Of a DNA stretch of 64,000 nucleotides, positions 1-10,732 are shown piece after piece. The notes below the pieces were generated by a model. That model was not told where the DNA came from. It did not search any database and worked only from the letters and a program-made list of their open reading frames with translations. The stretch spans positions 13,578,501 to 13,642,500 of the forward strand of contig NC_088320.1 in the NCBI RefSeq assembly GCF_910592395.1, read 5' to 3'. Made by a program: the position numbers and the translations under genes. Position 1 is the first letter of the stretch, and every line of letters starts with the position of its first letter. Origin of the DNA: Lineus longissimus (taxonomy: Eukaryota; Nemertea; Pilidiophora; Heteronemertea; Lineidae).

Positions 1-100
1 TGTTTTAGGAGCTTGAAAACATTTTTAACCATATACACCCTATTATTTTGCGTTGGACGCTACTGGTCGCCACTGGACGCTAAATAGGATGACCCGTCTC

Positions 101-360
101 GAGCGCCACCCAACGTCTGTTTTGATATACGACCGCGTTCGCCGACGTCCTCTTTCACAAAAACATGTGAGGGAAGTTTGCGCGAGCGCCACCCAACGTC
201 TGTTTTTTTTTATACGACCGCGTTCTCCGACGTCCTCTTTCACAAAAACATGTGAGGGAAGTTTGCGCGAGCGCCACCCAACGTCTGTTTTGATATACGA
301 CCGCGTTCTCCGACGTCCTCTTTCACAAAAACATGCAAGACAAGTTTGCGCGAGCGACGA
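101..360. repeat. 84-bp minisatellite, three copies plus a partial
   Basis: The start GAGCGCCACCCAACGTCTG recurs at 101, 184 and 269, and a degraded start lies at 352, so the period is 83-85 bp. Copies differ by small changes, such as a T-run replacing GATA in the second. Open frames on both strands here come from the repeat and are not taken as genes. Confidence 0.9.
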
Positions 361-410
361 CCGCTTACAGAAACATGTTCAGATTTTTTGCGGTTTTCAC
401 GGCCCATACT

Positions 411-577
411 ATCTATTAAGGACACCCTAGGGACTGACAAGTGCTGTCCCTAATAAAGAGGTGTCCTGATTAGAGAGCTCAAATTGAATGGAAACACCCA
501 ATTTAGGACCAAAACTAGTGACCTTGATATAGAGGGTGTCCTTAATGGAGAGGTGTCCGCTATGGGAGGTTCTACTG
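411..577. mobile_element. Pogo-type MITE, left end eroded
   Basis: This matches the complete copy at 60968-61131 over nearly its whole length (ATTAAGGACACCC, then a CTAATTAGAGAGGT-like core). It ends GGAGGTTCTACTG followed by TA. The CAGTAGAACC-type terminus is missing on the left. The terminus and TA target are typical of pogo/Tigger (Tc1-mariner superfamily) non-autonomous elements. A third fragment is at 53698-53752. Confidence 0.75.
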
Positions 578-1860
578 TATATGACCAATCACAGCAAAAC
601 CTGGTGCAGGTCGCACAGAAGATGAGCCTATGTGACACCAGGAAGAAATTGATGTGCTCAGATTTTACGACAGGTAGACAACAGAGAAATGAACAGTCCG
701 TCTCAACCTGCCAAGCTCAGAGCGACATGCGCCTGGTATTGACGTGATGGGCCACATATGTTTAAACACAAACAGCCTTATCCCTGTGCCAATTTCTTTT
801 TAACTCATTGCACCTTTGAATGAAAATGACCTATGTGACCTTGAAAAGTACAGTACATAGTTATTATGTCATGAAGTCTCATCGGAAGTATCCACAGTGA
901 AATGTCATGATCTGGCTCTTAGAGTTCTTGACTCACTTTTTCCCGATGAGGAAATTGGGACATGCCCTGACAGACATCCTGTAGCGACACATATTTCACT
1001 TAGGATATCACCACTTGAAATATTATCAAAAAGAAATGTTGCGGTTTCCAATGGTTAAGTACAAAGTATCACCAAACATAATACTTGAGAGTGATAAATG
1101 TCAGGCAAGATAAAGCTGACAGTTTAAATTACTTTAAAAAGGTCAGAGGACATAAAGTTTTCATGTTTTATTTACTTAGGTGTATAGTTCTTTGTATCGA
1201 CAGGTCTATAGATTATCAGCAAGCATGCAGGATGTCCAGTGACGGCATCCAGAATTATTTTGGTGGAATCCAGGCGGCCGCTGGTATCCTGGCAGCTCTC
1301 AAAGCTGTTTCTGATGCCACAACATTCTTCTTCCAAAAAATCATCAGAAAAAGACGTTGCAGGCTTCTGAAACACTAATTATGTGGGGAGAACAAACATA
1401 CCCTCCCTTCAAGTCTTCACTTTGAATGTTTCGAAAGCATTTTGTGAATTTTACAAATCTTAACATTGAAAATGTCCCACTCCCACAGCGAACCCGACGT
1501 CTTCTGGGTAACTCGTGTCAAATTTCACCATATAATGTTTTAGCTGTTTTTGACAAATGACTCCGTCACTTTCTCATAAATCGGTAAGGTTTTCGAATCG
1601 AAATGCACATTTTCTAGAAATTTATGGTTTAATCCCGCCCGGACGGCTCGCTTCGATGCTCTTTTCGTTGATGACATCACAACATGAAAAGTTTTGCGGT
1701 CGCGGTGGTTTCCATTCAGCGATTTTATAATAAATCTAATCAAAAATGGAAAATTTGAGCTTTACATTTGTGATCAACAATTAAAAACGGACGTATTTCC
1801 GCAAAGTTGTAAATCACATCATAATATCACTTTACATTATCCTAATGTCATTTATGATTA
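578..1860. other. Intergenic, no recognised gene
   Basis: Unique AT-rich sequence apart from one small reading frame at 1232-1378, listed separately. I see no tRNA, repeat or splice-flanked exon otherwise. Confidence 0.5.
1232..1378 (+). CDS. Unrecognised 48-residue small ORF or terminal exon
   Basis: A GC-richer stretch inside AT-rich DNA reads as a 48-residue peptide. It has an alanine-rich, helix-prone middle (QAAAGILAALKAV) and a basic C-terminus (KIIRKRRCRLLKH). The frame is open upstream to 1085. An AG at 1229-1230 (CATGCAG) could act as a splice acceptor, so this may be a last exon rather than a stand-alone gene. I recognise no family. The compositional shift and the amphipathic look are the only support, and it could equally be a chance frame. 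Confidence 0.2.
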   Translation: MSSDGIQNYFGGIQAAAGILAALKAVSDATTFFFQKIIRKRRCRLLKH

Positions 1861-2745
1861 ATAATGATCAGGAAATGGCCCACGTAAAATGGGTCCAACA
1901 GGAGTGAAGAGAAAGTGAGACACGTCTCGATTGGCGATCACAGGTTGATTGGGTGGATCTAGGCTTTGTCGTGTTAATAGTCTATGGCCAGATAGATGAT
2001 TGAGTACGGTGCTGGTCAGTTAATTAGCCGCGGCCTGATGAACTTGGCACAATAGCGACCCCAGTGTGGTTCCATCGAATACTCTCATACCGACTGAGGT
2101 ACATCAAGGGCATTATATTACTCGTTCAAGAATCGCTTTAAAGGCCTACGCCGTTCGTTCGTTCAAGGTTCGCTTTAAGAACAAGCTAGGCCAAGAAGTG
2201 CTTGAAACTTGGGCATATCATTGAGTATCTCAGTATAGATGCACGTATTATCAGTGACACAATGACATTTTCAATATTTGATAAGGCCGAAATTCGAGTT
2301 TCACTTTACATTCACTTTATTGATGGGGAATAATGATTTTTTGAAGATGATGTGTCATTAAGAAGAAGAAGAAACTAATAATGATCAGAATATGGCCCCG
2401 TAAAATGGGTCCAACAAGAGTGAAGAGAAAGTAAGACACGTTTCAAGTGGCGATCAAAGGCCGCTTGGATGAATCTAGGCTTTGTCATGTTAATAGAACT
2501 AGTCTCTGGCCATATATATGCCTATTTTAGAACAAGCCAGCAAAGATGAGTTTGAAAACATCAGATCACACAAACTCGGGCATGCCTCAGTACATATGTA
2601 CATATGTCACTGAGACAATAACACTGTCACTGACACAATAACATTTTCATATTTGATCAGGCTAAAGTTTGAGTTTCACTTTACATTCGTTTCATTGATC
2701 AGGTTGATGGGGAATAATGATTTTTGAAGATGATACAATGTTATT
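1861..2745. repeat. Local direct duplication, about 500-bp units
   Basis: 1861-2360 and 2378-2745 share long stretches in the same order: ATAATGATCAG..ATGGCCC, GTCCAACA.GAGTGAAGAG, TCTAGGCTTTGTC.TGTTAATAG, and GAGTTTCACTTTACATTC followed by GATGGGGAATAATGATTTTTG. The second unit is shorter, with internal deletions. The units are separated by a short AAGAAGAAGAAG tract. Confidence 0.8.
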
Positions 2746-2838
2746 ACATCTACCTGTGATAAAAACTTAGTGACAATCGAGTCCCAAGTTAGCGAGATAT
2801 AGCACTTTCTGTGTTTTTGGTCAATACTCTAAACTCTC

Positions 2839-2942
2839 CGATCTAAGACTGTTTCTGGATATGTAAGCCAAGCCCCCTAGATATTATGCGCATTGTCGTT
2901 GGATGCCATCCAACATTCAACTCAATCGGGATGAACAGTGGG
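2839..2942 (+). repeat. Interspersed repeat, copy 1 of 2
   Basis: About 100 bp, repeated in inverted orientation at 24018-24119 with only a few differences. The shared core includes GGATATGTAAGCCAAGCC and a small hairpin around TTGGATGCCATCCAA. No coding potential is seen. Confidence 0.8.
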
Positions 2943-3293
2943 TGGGTAATAACAATTTGTTCAATGCTTATGCCTTTCGCCATTGGATCAACTTCAAAGT
3001 AAGAGTTGAGGCCCTTAAGGATTTCGCTTTATTATCAACGCGATTTCATTCACTGAAGATTCCTTGTCAATAGACTAAAAGACAGGGAAACTCAATGATC
3101 ACATTATGACTATTGATAGAAGTATTGTTGGTTAGGTCACAAGTGATCAGTTCATTCCCAATGCCAACCACTGTCAATCAACTTACCACAACTTGAAGAC
3201 CAACAATGAACCGGTCATAGATCGTTGAGTCCAGAGTATGTATGTGTTTTAAAACTAGCTGGTCGTTCCTGGTTATAAAACGCTGTAGTAATT

Positions 3294-3355
3294 GTGACTC
3301 GCTCTACCAAAACGAGGCGCTTGTCGCATCTGAACTCGACAGGTTGATACGGACT
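3294..3355 (+). repeat. Solo arm of the foldback element found at 48027-48247
   Basis: These 62 bp (starting GTGACTCGCTCTACCAAAAC) match the outer arm of the 221-bp foldback at 48027-48247 almost exactly. The inner arm and spacer are absent. Confidence 0.85.
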
Positions 3356-4316
3356 ATGTAACTAGAGAAGCAAAAAACATTGAATTCACTCCACCCTTAT
3401 TAACTGAACACAATGTCTTATTCATCAATTATGGAAACTTCTCACTTGTTAGGCCTAATCAGAAGTGTTTCACAGATCCGGGCCTAATCAACTCCCTAAG
3501 TGCATACGGGAAGCCATTGCTTTTGTTCACTGTCTGTAATTGCGATGTTACTTGTTATTGATTTAACAAACTAAAAAGTTCACTTTCTACAATCGACATC
3601 TTTTCCTAACATAGATTCGAAAAATATGAATGAAAATGTGTTATTTGCAAGGCTTCAGCCCCTAAATCTCGGCAAAACAATGCGACCTTCACTGCCCTGT
3701 TGGCAGGGTGAAATCGAAATGACATCACAGAATTATCCACCAGTTTGAAGAGCAATTCCTGCACCAGGAGTTCATTCACAAAAGTGGGAATTTTGAACAG
3801 CCCAATAAAAAGCTTCGGTGGCAATAAAGTCGTTTTGAAGACATGGCCACAGGTGGGATTTTTTTGGGGTATCCCCCATTCCCACACTTTTTACTCTTTC
3901 TCACTTGAAATCTTAATCATGATACACCCAAGTTTCACCGATCAAAGACAGTTTTTTTATTCATGTCCAGCCCCAAATGAGCACATGGTCCTTGGATGCC
4001 TACAACAACATGATTTTTTTCCAAAAACAATTGGTTGGGAACATCCCTTATCTGATAGTCATGACGTCCTGGTTTTTGGGTCGATTTTGTAGTAATTAAC
4101 AAAGCAGTCTTAGATTGCTGAAAGTTTGTCAGAGAGAAAGTCTGACACAAAAATGTAGCATTGCAAAGAAATGACAATGAAACCACACCAAACTCATCTG
4201 ACAGAGATGAAAGGCAATATTTGCTTGTTCCATAGAAATTAGAAACTAGATATTGAATTTGAGATTTTTCAAATAGGACATACTAGAACAATAATATGAA
4301 CGAACCATGGCCTTAA

Positions 4317-4516
4317 AGTGGGACTATAGGCAGGAGCAGAGGGGCTTATTTGGCCATCCTCAGCTGACTAATATACAGAGTAAGGGCCCTGGGTCATGTC
4401 TGATTCAGCACTATTCCTCATACAAGCATGAATCGTTTTGACATACTGTGAGATGTTAAAGACCCCTATTGGCGATTTCGTGCAACGTTGCCTGCCTAGC
4501 TGCCTATATTGTCCCT
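4317..4516. mobile_element. 200-bp MITE flanked by TTAA
   Basis: The left end AGTGGGACTATAGGCAG and the right end (reverse complement AGGGACAATATAGGCAG) are imperfect terminal inverted repeats. TTAA lies directly outside both ends (4313-4316 and 4517-4520). A TTAA target duplication is characteristic of piggyBac-type elements; no transposase is present. Confidence 0.6.
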
Positions 4517-5092
4517 TTAAATCTAGATCATGTAGAAAGTTGATATAAAATGAAACTCAGCCTTATTCAAAACTTGAAATGTCAATGAGATAATACTTGT
4601 ACTTATAAAATAAACCAATCGATTGGTACATAAATCTTTGCCAATGTGACCTTCAAAATCTTGTTGACTGAATTTTTAAAGATGTTATCTTGAGGTTTTG
4701 AACATTTTCAAGTGTTTTTGTCCATGACAAATCTGTTATTTCATGGTTTGTTTTTCGAAAATATGTGAAGTTACATATAATTGTTTTTTTTATAGACCAT
4801 ACACAAATCTCGCATGAAATTACATGATAGAATACCTTGAAGCTGGTAATGTTTACATGCTTTTTACCTCTACGTTAAAAGATAATGGCGAAAATACTAT
4901 AATCGTGAAAAAAAGGTGATTGAATTTAAAGTTCAGGGATTGTCAATGGTCAATTAAAGGTAGCGGTATTCCAAAGTTGCAATTTCACAAAACCACAAAA
5001 TAAGATGGCCACAAATATTTCCTTGTTTGAGATGTATCGGAATGTACAGTCTAGCTCATGAAATATCAACACCTGCAATCCATGATAATTAG
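4517..5092. other. Intergenic, nothing recognised
   Basis: AT-rich DNA with no frames of interest and no repeats that I can match elsewhere in the window. Confidence 0.5.
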
Positions 5093-5172
5093 AGGAGCCT
5101 CATAGACTAGTGGTTAACACTGCTGGCTACCACGCAATAGGGCCTGGGTTCAATCCTGGGGAGAAAACAGGA
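5093..5172 (+). mobile_element. tRNA-derived SINE head next to the L2 LINE
   Basis: A tRNA-like block has an A box (TAGACTAGTGG, 5103-5113) and a B box (GGTTCAATCC, 5147-5156) spaced as in RNA polymerase III internal promoters. The order of elements resembles tRNA-Glu/Asp/Val-type heads. The stems do not pair cleanly, and it runs straight into sequence leading to the L2 reading frame, so I read it as a SINE head or a chimeric retrotransposon 5' end, not a functional tRNA gene. Confidence 0.6.
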
Positions 5173-5300
5173 TTATATGTCTGGATGAACCGGCGTGGCT
5201 TTCAAGGAACTAACATTTCTGGCTCTTCACAACACGTACAACGCATGAAATACTCGAGGGTCTGTCGGATGAGATTAAAGCTGTGGTCCCTTGTTCTTGA

Positions 5301-7088
5301 GTGCCTATGCGAGGACAAGTAAATGAGCTCCTGGGTAAGAGGAAAACATCTCCCTTACCAGACCACGATGACCCAAAGGAGTTGGCTGAGAAGTTCTGTA
5401 GTTTTTTCACAAGTAAGATCAGTAAGATACGGGAAAAACTCGTTTCGAGCAATGCTGTGTCGACACCAATTTCAGAGGACTCTGTTGAAGGCTGTGTTCC
5501 AGGCCTGTCCAGTTTCACCCATGCAACTGAGGATGAAATAAGGAAGCTGGTGTTGTCAATACCCGCCAAGAGTTGCACTCTGGATCCGATCTCGACTGTC
5601 CTATTGAAAAAATGTGTCACTCCCCTTGTGCCAGTGCTCACATCTATAGTCAACAAATCAATGCAGCAAGGGCATGTACCTAAAGACCTCAAATTTGCCT
5701 TAGTGAAGCCTTTGTTGAAAAAGCCAACCTTGGACTGTGATGAACTTGCCAACTATAGGCCAGTTTCAAACCTGACCTATTTATCCAAGCTAATCGAAAG
5801 GGTTGTAGCTGTTCGTCTACGAGAGCATATGACAGTGAACGAGTTGTATGACCCGAATCAGTCGGCCTATCGAAAAGGCCACAGCACCGAGACTACACTT
5901 CTTAAAGTTACCAATGACATACTCACATCCTTGGATGTAGGACATGAGGGTCTCTTGGTGTTACTCGATCTTTCTGCGGCCTTTGATACGGTTGACCACA
6001 CCATTCTGCTTGGCAGACTCCAGGAGAGGATAGGACTCTCGGACACTGCCCTGCACTGGTTCAGCTCATATCTCGAGGACAGACAACTTTCTGTGTGTAT
6101 ACAGGGTTTTACGTCAGCTGCTGTGTCACTGGAGTATGGAGTGCCGCAAGGGTCTGTGTTGGGCCCAGTACTTTTCACGATATATACAATTCCATTGGGA
6201 GACGTCATGAATAGAGCATGCATTCCATATCAATTGTACGCTGATGATAATCAGTTGTTGACTTCTGCTCGATGTGGTGACAACGCCCAGTGTAGCGCCA
6301 TGGTTGCCTCCACGGAGGGTGGAATAGGCCATATCCAGTCTTGGCTGTCAACAAATTGGCTCTGTCTTAATGCCCCAAAAACGGACATGGTCAATTTTGT
6401 GTCAACGCGTCGACAGGGATCCATTCCCAGTATCAGTATCAGCGGAGTTCAGATTCCAAAATCTGAATGCGTTAAGGACCTGGGAGTGTGGCTTGATGAG
6501 GGAATGACTATGCAGACTCAAGTGAAAATGACATGCAAAGCTGCCTATGCCAGCCTCTACAAAATTGGGAGGATAAGGAAATACCTAGATCGTCACTCAG
6601 TAGTAAGGCTTGTGCACGCATTGGTTGTCTCCCGACTAGACACTAACAATGCCATACTCTATGGTCTACCAGATAAGACCCTGGCTCCTTTGCAACGTGT
6701 GCTAAATTCCGCTGCTAGGCTTGTTTGTCGCCGCAGGAAATTTGACAGCATCACCCCACTGCTCCGCGAGCTCCATTGGCTTCCTGTCAAGGCAAGAGTC
6801 GTTTACAAAATTCTGACTCTTGTACACAAGACAGTAGTGAGCAGTGGGGGTCCGATGTACCTGTCAGATTTGCTGGTGGCGACAAGCGGCTGTACGAGGT
6901 CCACCACGTTCAAGGCGCTTAAAATCAAAAGAAGTAAGTCCAGGTATGGTGACCGCAGCTTCTCATGCTGTGGCCCATACCTGTGGAACAAACTTCCTGT
7001 TTCCGTCAGGGCTCTACCAGAAACATCATTTAAGAGGCAACTCAAAACTACCTTGTTTGAGGACTATTTAGGGGGGGTGGCGCCTTGA
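5301..7088 (+). CDS. L2/CR1-type LINE reverse transcriptase (ORF2, 5'-truncated)
   Basis: A 595-residue uninterrupted frame encodes the reverse transcriptase of a non-LTR retrotransposon, which copies element RNA into DNA at a nicked target. Motifs in order are NYRPVSNL (151-158), YRKGHSTET (190-198), LLDLSAAFDTVDH (221-233), PQGSVLGP (282-289), the catalytic YADD (313-316), and the L2-typical C-terminus LHWLPVKARV..DRSFSCCGPYLWNKLP. The apurinic endonuclease domain expected before the RT is missing. A stop codon sits immediately upstream (5298-5300) and the frame opens with GTG, with the first ATG at 5307, so this is a 5'-truncated copy and not a complete gene. It is GC-richer than its surroundings. 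YADDNQL replaces the usual YADDTQL. The intact frame suggests a young insertion, but the copy is unlikely to move alone. Confidence 0.92.
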   Translation: MPMRGQVNELLGKRKTSPLPDHDDPKELAEKFCSFFTSKISKIREKLVSSNAVSTPISEDSVEGCVPGLSSFTHATEDEIRKLVLSIPAKSCTLDPISTVLLKKCVTPLVPVLTSIVNKSMQQGHVPKDLKFALVKPLLKKPTLDCDELANYRPVSNLTYLSKLIERVVAVRLREHMTVNELYDPNQSAYRKGHSTETTLLKVTNDILTSLDVGHEGLLVLLDLSAAFDTVDHTILLGRLQERIGLSDTALHWFSSYLEDRQLSVCIQGFTSAAVSLEYGVPQGSVLGPVLFTIYTIPLGDVMNRACIPYQLYADDNQLLTSARCGDNAQCSAMVASTEGGIGHIQSWLSTNWLCLNAPKTDMVNFVSTRRQGSIPSISISGVQIPKSECVKDLGVWLDEGMTMQTQVKMTCKAAYASLYKIGRIRKYLDRHSVVRLVHALVVSRLDTNNAILYGLPDKTLAPLQRVLNSAARLVCRRRKFDSITPLLRELHWLPVKARVVYKILTLVHKTVVSSGGPMYLSDLLVATSGCTRSTTFKALKIKRSKSRYGDRSFSCCGPYLWNKLPVSVRALPETSFKRQLKTTLFEDYLGGVAP

Positions 7089-7142
7089 GCGTGGTGGACC
7101 ACGGAAAGGCGCCCAATATAAGTTTTTCAATTCATTCATTCA
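7089..7142 (+). mobile_element. 3' end of the L2 LINE with ATTC repeat tail
   Basis: After the RT stop comes a short 3' UTR with a small hairpin (GGCGCC..GGCGCC) ending in ATTCATTCATTCA. Short microsatellite tails are typical of L2/CR1 elements and fix the 3' boundary near 7142. I found no target-site duplication. Confidence 0.7.
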
Positions 7143-8548
7143 AGTAAAGGATCCAACAAAGGTGGACAGTAGCCTGGAGTTGACTTTTCAATGCGTATTT
7201 CATAAGGTTGTCGCAAATGCTATTGTTTGGCATTATGATTACAGTGCATTGTCATCATTGTTATCATCTGTTTACAAAAGGTAAACACAAAAAAGTTCTT
7301 GAAAAAACCCGCACAGAAAGCAATTAAAGTTCAGGGATGGTGTTGTCGTACAGCAAAAATAAGACTACCTTATGTTGAAAATCACCCCTGGATAATTCTC
7401 ATTTGTGATGACTTTTGACACTGTCCCACTGTCCCACTGTAAGCTCAGAACACGGCTACCCTCCCAAGGTGATGGGGTTGGTCACACACTATCATTTCCT
7501 CAGAATTATACACTACCCACCCAAACAAGTCTTAGTTCGTACTACAACACTAGTGATTTTTGGTGGTATTTTTCCCGATATAAAAAAGTGTTTTGTGGAC
7601 CTTTTTAAAATGGTCGATTACGTCGTATATGAAGACAATTATGACGCATGATTGCAATAGTACTCAGCAGTCAGAAATACCTTACAACTAAGGTTTTCGA
7701 CCAAACTTTTAACTTTCATGATGCATAGTTTCATTTTGTGATGAGTATATCAGCGAAAGTGAAGTCTACTTGAGAAATCTGGGCACAGGCATTCGCACAT
7801 CATTATCTAAATAGTAACAGGTGCCAAAATGGAGAATTCCTGGACCGAGTGACATTTCAATATCAGTCTAGGAAACTCGGTTTGGGCATGTTGGAGTGGT
7901 AAAGATCAATGAATGAATCGTGAATGATTACCTGATAACAAACCAGGGCTATAAATAACAGGGCACCAAGTTGTTTAAGCTATCATGTCATGGTGATTGG
8001 AACCAATCATTTGGCCAAGTCATGCATACTTAGGATTGCTCCCCTCTGAGCTCGGAGTGATGGACTTTTGGTTGTGATTTTTTTAATCACTATCAACCTA
8101 AGGTTTAACAGTCTTCAAGTCTACGCCAAAAACAGGTAAAACAATTATATTTCTACTTATTTTGGCCTTACAAGGCATTGACATTCACAGGTTCATTTCA
8201 TTTTAACTGACCAGTATTTTTCCTACAAATTTCTTTAGAAAGAAGAAAAAACATTTGCAAATTTGTCTTTCCAGTATTGATCATAATACATTGCTATAAG
8301 ACTGACATGATAAATGTGTGCATTTTTACAACCAGTTGGAATAGAAACTTGCAAAAGGAGTCTTAGAGTAGTCTTATATCAGACAACGTCATAAGCAGTC
8401 AATTTTTTCAAAGTCAACTGAAAAAAACTGCACCAAGGAACATATCAATCAGTGATTATTTTCTTTTTCTCAAAAAGTTCTAGTTTAGAGTTGGACTAAC
8501 AAATTGACCTCTTGGTTATCATCCTAATGCAAGCCAATACAATACCCT
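7143..8548. other. Intergenic, nothing recognised
   Basis: AT-rich; frames at 7405-7651 overlap one another and resemble nothing known to me. No repeats matched within the window. Confidence 0.5.
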
Positions 8549-8996
8549 GAGACAAGACCACTAATGAATATTCATAGGTTGGAGGGTCGAGGCCTATCAA
8601 TTAGACGAGTGCATGTTTTTTACTCTCAAGTAAATGTTTGGAGAGGTATTGAAAAAATATTTGCTGTGGCAAGTCTACAGATATAAATAAATTGTTTGGT
8701 AAAAAAAATAATTTTGAATTTCGACAACCTGGCCATAGGGGGGGGGGGGGGGTTCAAATTTGGAGTGAAAATGGCCGATATGGGTAAAAATGTCCACTTG
8801 TGTCAAACTTGTCAACTTTAAAAAGAATTTCCGTGGTCAATCACCAATTTAAATCGCACCAGTTACTCGCAAGACTAACCCGTATATCATATCCGAATTT
8901 CAGTTTCACTACTTGACGCATTCTTTGATGCGTCGCGGTCAAACATTGACAATTTAACTACTAAAAGGCTTAAAAAATCAATTGTGGTCTTGTCTC
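8549..8996 (+). mobile_element. 445-bp MITE family, copy 1
   Basis: Perfect 13-bp terminal inverted repeats: GAGACAAGACCAC at the left, GTGGTCTTGTCTC at the right. Four further copies lie at 9538-9979, 10243-10685, 37553-38691 and 26760-27008. A G-run at about 8739-8752 is specific to this copy. Copies 3 and 4 show 4-bp target duplications (AGAG and ATGT). This copy has CCCT on the left but CATT on the right. No coding capacity. The 4-bp target duplication does not identify a superfamily by itself. Confidence 0.9.
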
Positions 8997-9537
8997 CATT
9001 TACACTACATTTTGGGTCAATTTAGTGAAAAATATGAATGTGCTCAAATCACTCCTATTCATTTAGAATATTGTATTGCTGATGATTTAAGGTCAAAACA
9101 AGCTAAAATAATGAGAAAAAAAACTTAATTTGACCCAAATATGAGTCAACCTACCCCCGGTCTAAGTTCGGTTTCATTTTTACAAGTCTTGTTGTGTTGC
9201 CATTCATTTTGTAATTTCTTTGAAACTACTTAGGCCTTGATTCTGAAAGTTGTGCCCTAAGCAGCAAAGATATTCCTAAATCACATCCTAAAGTTTCAGC
9301 TCCATAGCTTGCTTATTCTGGCCAGGGCTGGTCTTATGATTTTGCAGCAAAATCATGACTTTTTGTCGATTTTGTCCTCTTTCGTCGCTTTTGGCACAGT
9401 GTACCACTCTTTGAAATGTCTCTCATTTCTCCAAAAATGTCCAGATATGACTTTCCTTTTTTGGAGAGTTGTGGGATGTCATGTACATTAGTTTGAAAAA
9501 ATTCTCAAAATGTTAACCCCTGAAATGTACCTTCATT

Positions 9538-9979
9538 GAGACAAGACCACTAATGAATATTCATAGGTTGGAGGGTCGAGGCCTATCAATTAGACGAGTG
9601 CATGTTTTTTACTCTCAAGTACATATTTGGAGAGGTATTGAAAAAATATCTGCTGTTGCAAGTCTACATATATAAATAGATTGTTTGGTAAAAACAATAA
9701 TTTTGAATTTCGACAACCTGGCCATAGGGGGGTGGTTCAAATTTGGAGTGAAAATGGACGATATGGGTAAAAATGTCCACTTGTGTCAAACTTGTCAATT
9801 TTAAAAAGAATTTCCGTGGTCAATCACCAATTTAAATCGCACCAGTTACTTGCAAGACTAACCCGTATATCATATCCGAATTTCAGTTTCACTACTTGAC
9901 GCATTCTTTGATGCGTCGCGGTCAAACATTGACAATTTAACTGCTAAAAGGCTTAAAAAATCAATTGTGGTCTTGTCTC
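9538..9979 (+). mobile_element. 445-bp MITE family, copy 2
   Basis: Same 13-bp inverted termini as copy 1 and very similar throughout, but without the long G-run. Flanked by CATT (left) and CCCT (right), the reverse of copy 1. Confidence 0.9.
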
Positions 9980-10242
9980 CCCTAACCCACTATAACAGAA
10001 AGGATTGCATAAAAGAACATCAAAATCTGTAATACATTAACCATTTGCTTGGAACGCAGAAAATTATACAAAGTAAGATTCAGTGCACAGACAAAGGTAA
10101 ACAATCACGAAACAACTACTTCTTCTTCAGACAAGTCAAATAGTTTCACTTTACGGATTAAACAATTCTGAATCATATCAACGATAAATATATTTAACTT
10201 CTATTTTATCAAAATGGCCGCGGCGATAACTTCACAAAAGAG
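9980..10242. other. Spacer between MITE copies 2 and 3
   Basis: AT-rich DNA with no frame or repeat of note. Confidence 0.5.
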
Positions 10243-10685
10243 GAGACAAGACCACTAATGAATATTCATAGGTAGGAGGGTCGAGGCCTATCAATTAGAC
10301 GAGTGCATGTTTTTAACTCTCAAGTACATATTTGGAGAGGTATTGAAAAAATATTTGCTTTGGCAAGTCTACAGATATAAAGAAATTATTTGATGAAAAA
10401 ATTTATTTCGAATTTTGCTAATTGGGTAATAGGGGCGTGTTTTGCGTTTTTTCTGCCAGTTGGCTGAAAAGAGTGGAAATATCAAAGTCTGTCTAATTTG
10501 TCGATTATCAAAAAATTTCCGTGGTCAACTACCAGTTTATTTTTCACCATTTACTTGCCCGACTGTCTGGAATAACATAATCTAAATTTCAGATTCACAA
10601 CCCCACGCAGTATTTGATGCGTCGTGGTCAAACATTGACAATTTAACTGCTAAAAGACTTAAAAAATCAATTGTGGTCTTGTCTC
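10243..10685 (+). mobile_element. 445-bp MITE family, copy 3
   Basis: Perfect inverted termini and a 4-bp target duplication AGAG on both sides. The interior diverges from copies 1 and 2 in the middle third and is closer to the copy at 37553. It sits 48 bp before the first recognisable codon of the ankyrin-cGLR pseudogene, so it may have helped separate that gene from its 5' part. Confidence 0.9.
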
Positions 10686-10732
10686 AGAGTAGTGGTGAAA
10701 TGCCACCTGGTGAGAAACCTGAATAGTATCCT

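Larger units (their letters stand above)
2746..4316. other. Intergenic, repeats only
   Basis: Apart from the interspersed repeat at 2839-2942 and the foldback arm at 3294-3355, I see nothing. Short frames around 3606-4186 overlap on opposite strands and look like chance. Confidence 0.5.
8549..9979 (+). mobile_element. Composite of two MITEs plus a 541-bp passenger
   Basis: Copies 1 and 2 are in the same orientation and flank 8997-9537. The outer flanks are both CCCT (8545-8548 and 9980-9983). The inner flanks are both CATT (8997-9000 and 9534-9537). This pattern fits the whole 1431-bp unit having moved together with a CCCT target duplication. The passenger has no recognised gene; a 60-residue frame at 9309-9491 is not persuasive. 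Confidence 0.6.

Noticed and set aside
53-430. Overlapping frames on both strands
   Set aside because: They run through an 84-bp minisatellite and are open only because the unit lacks stops in those frames.
5093-5172. A functional tRNA gene
   Set aside because: A and B boxes are present but the acceptor and other stems do not pair convincingly, and the sequence continues into a retroelement.
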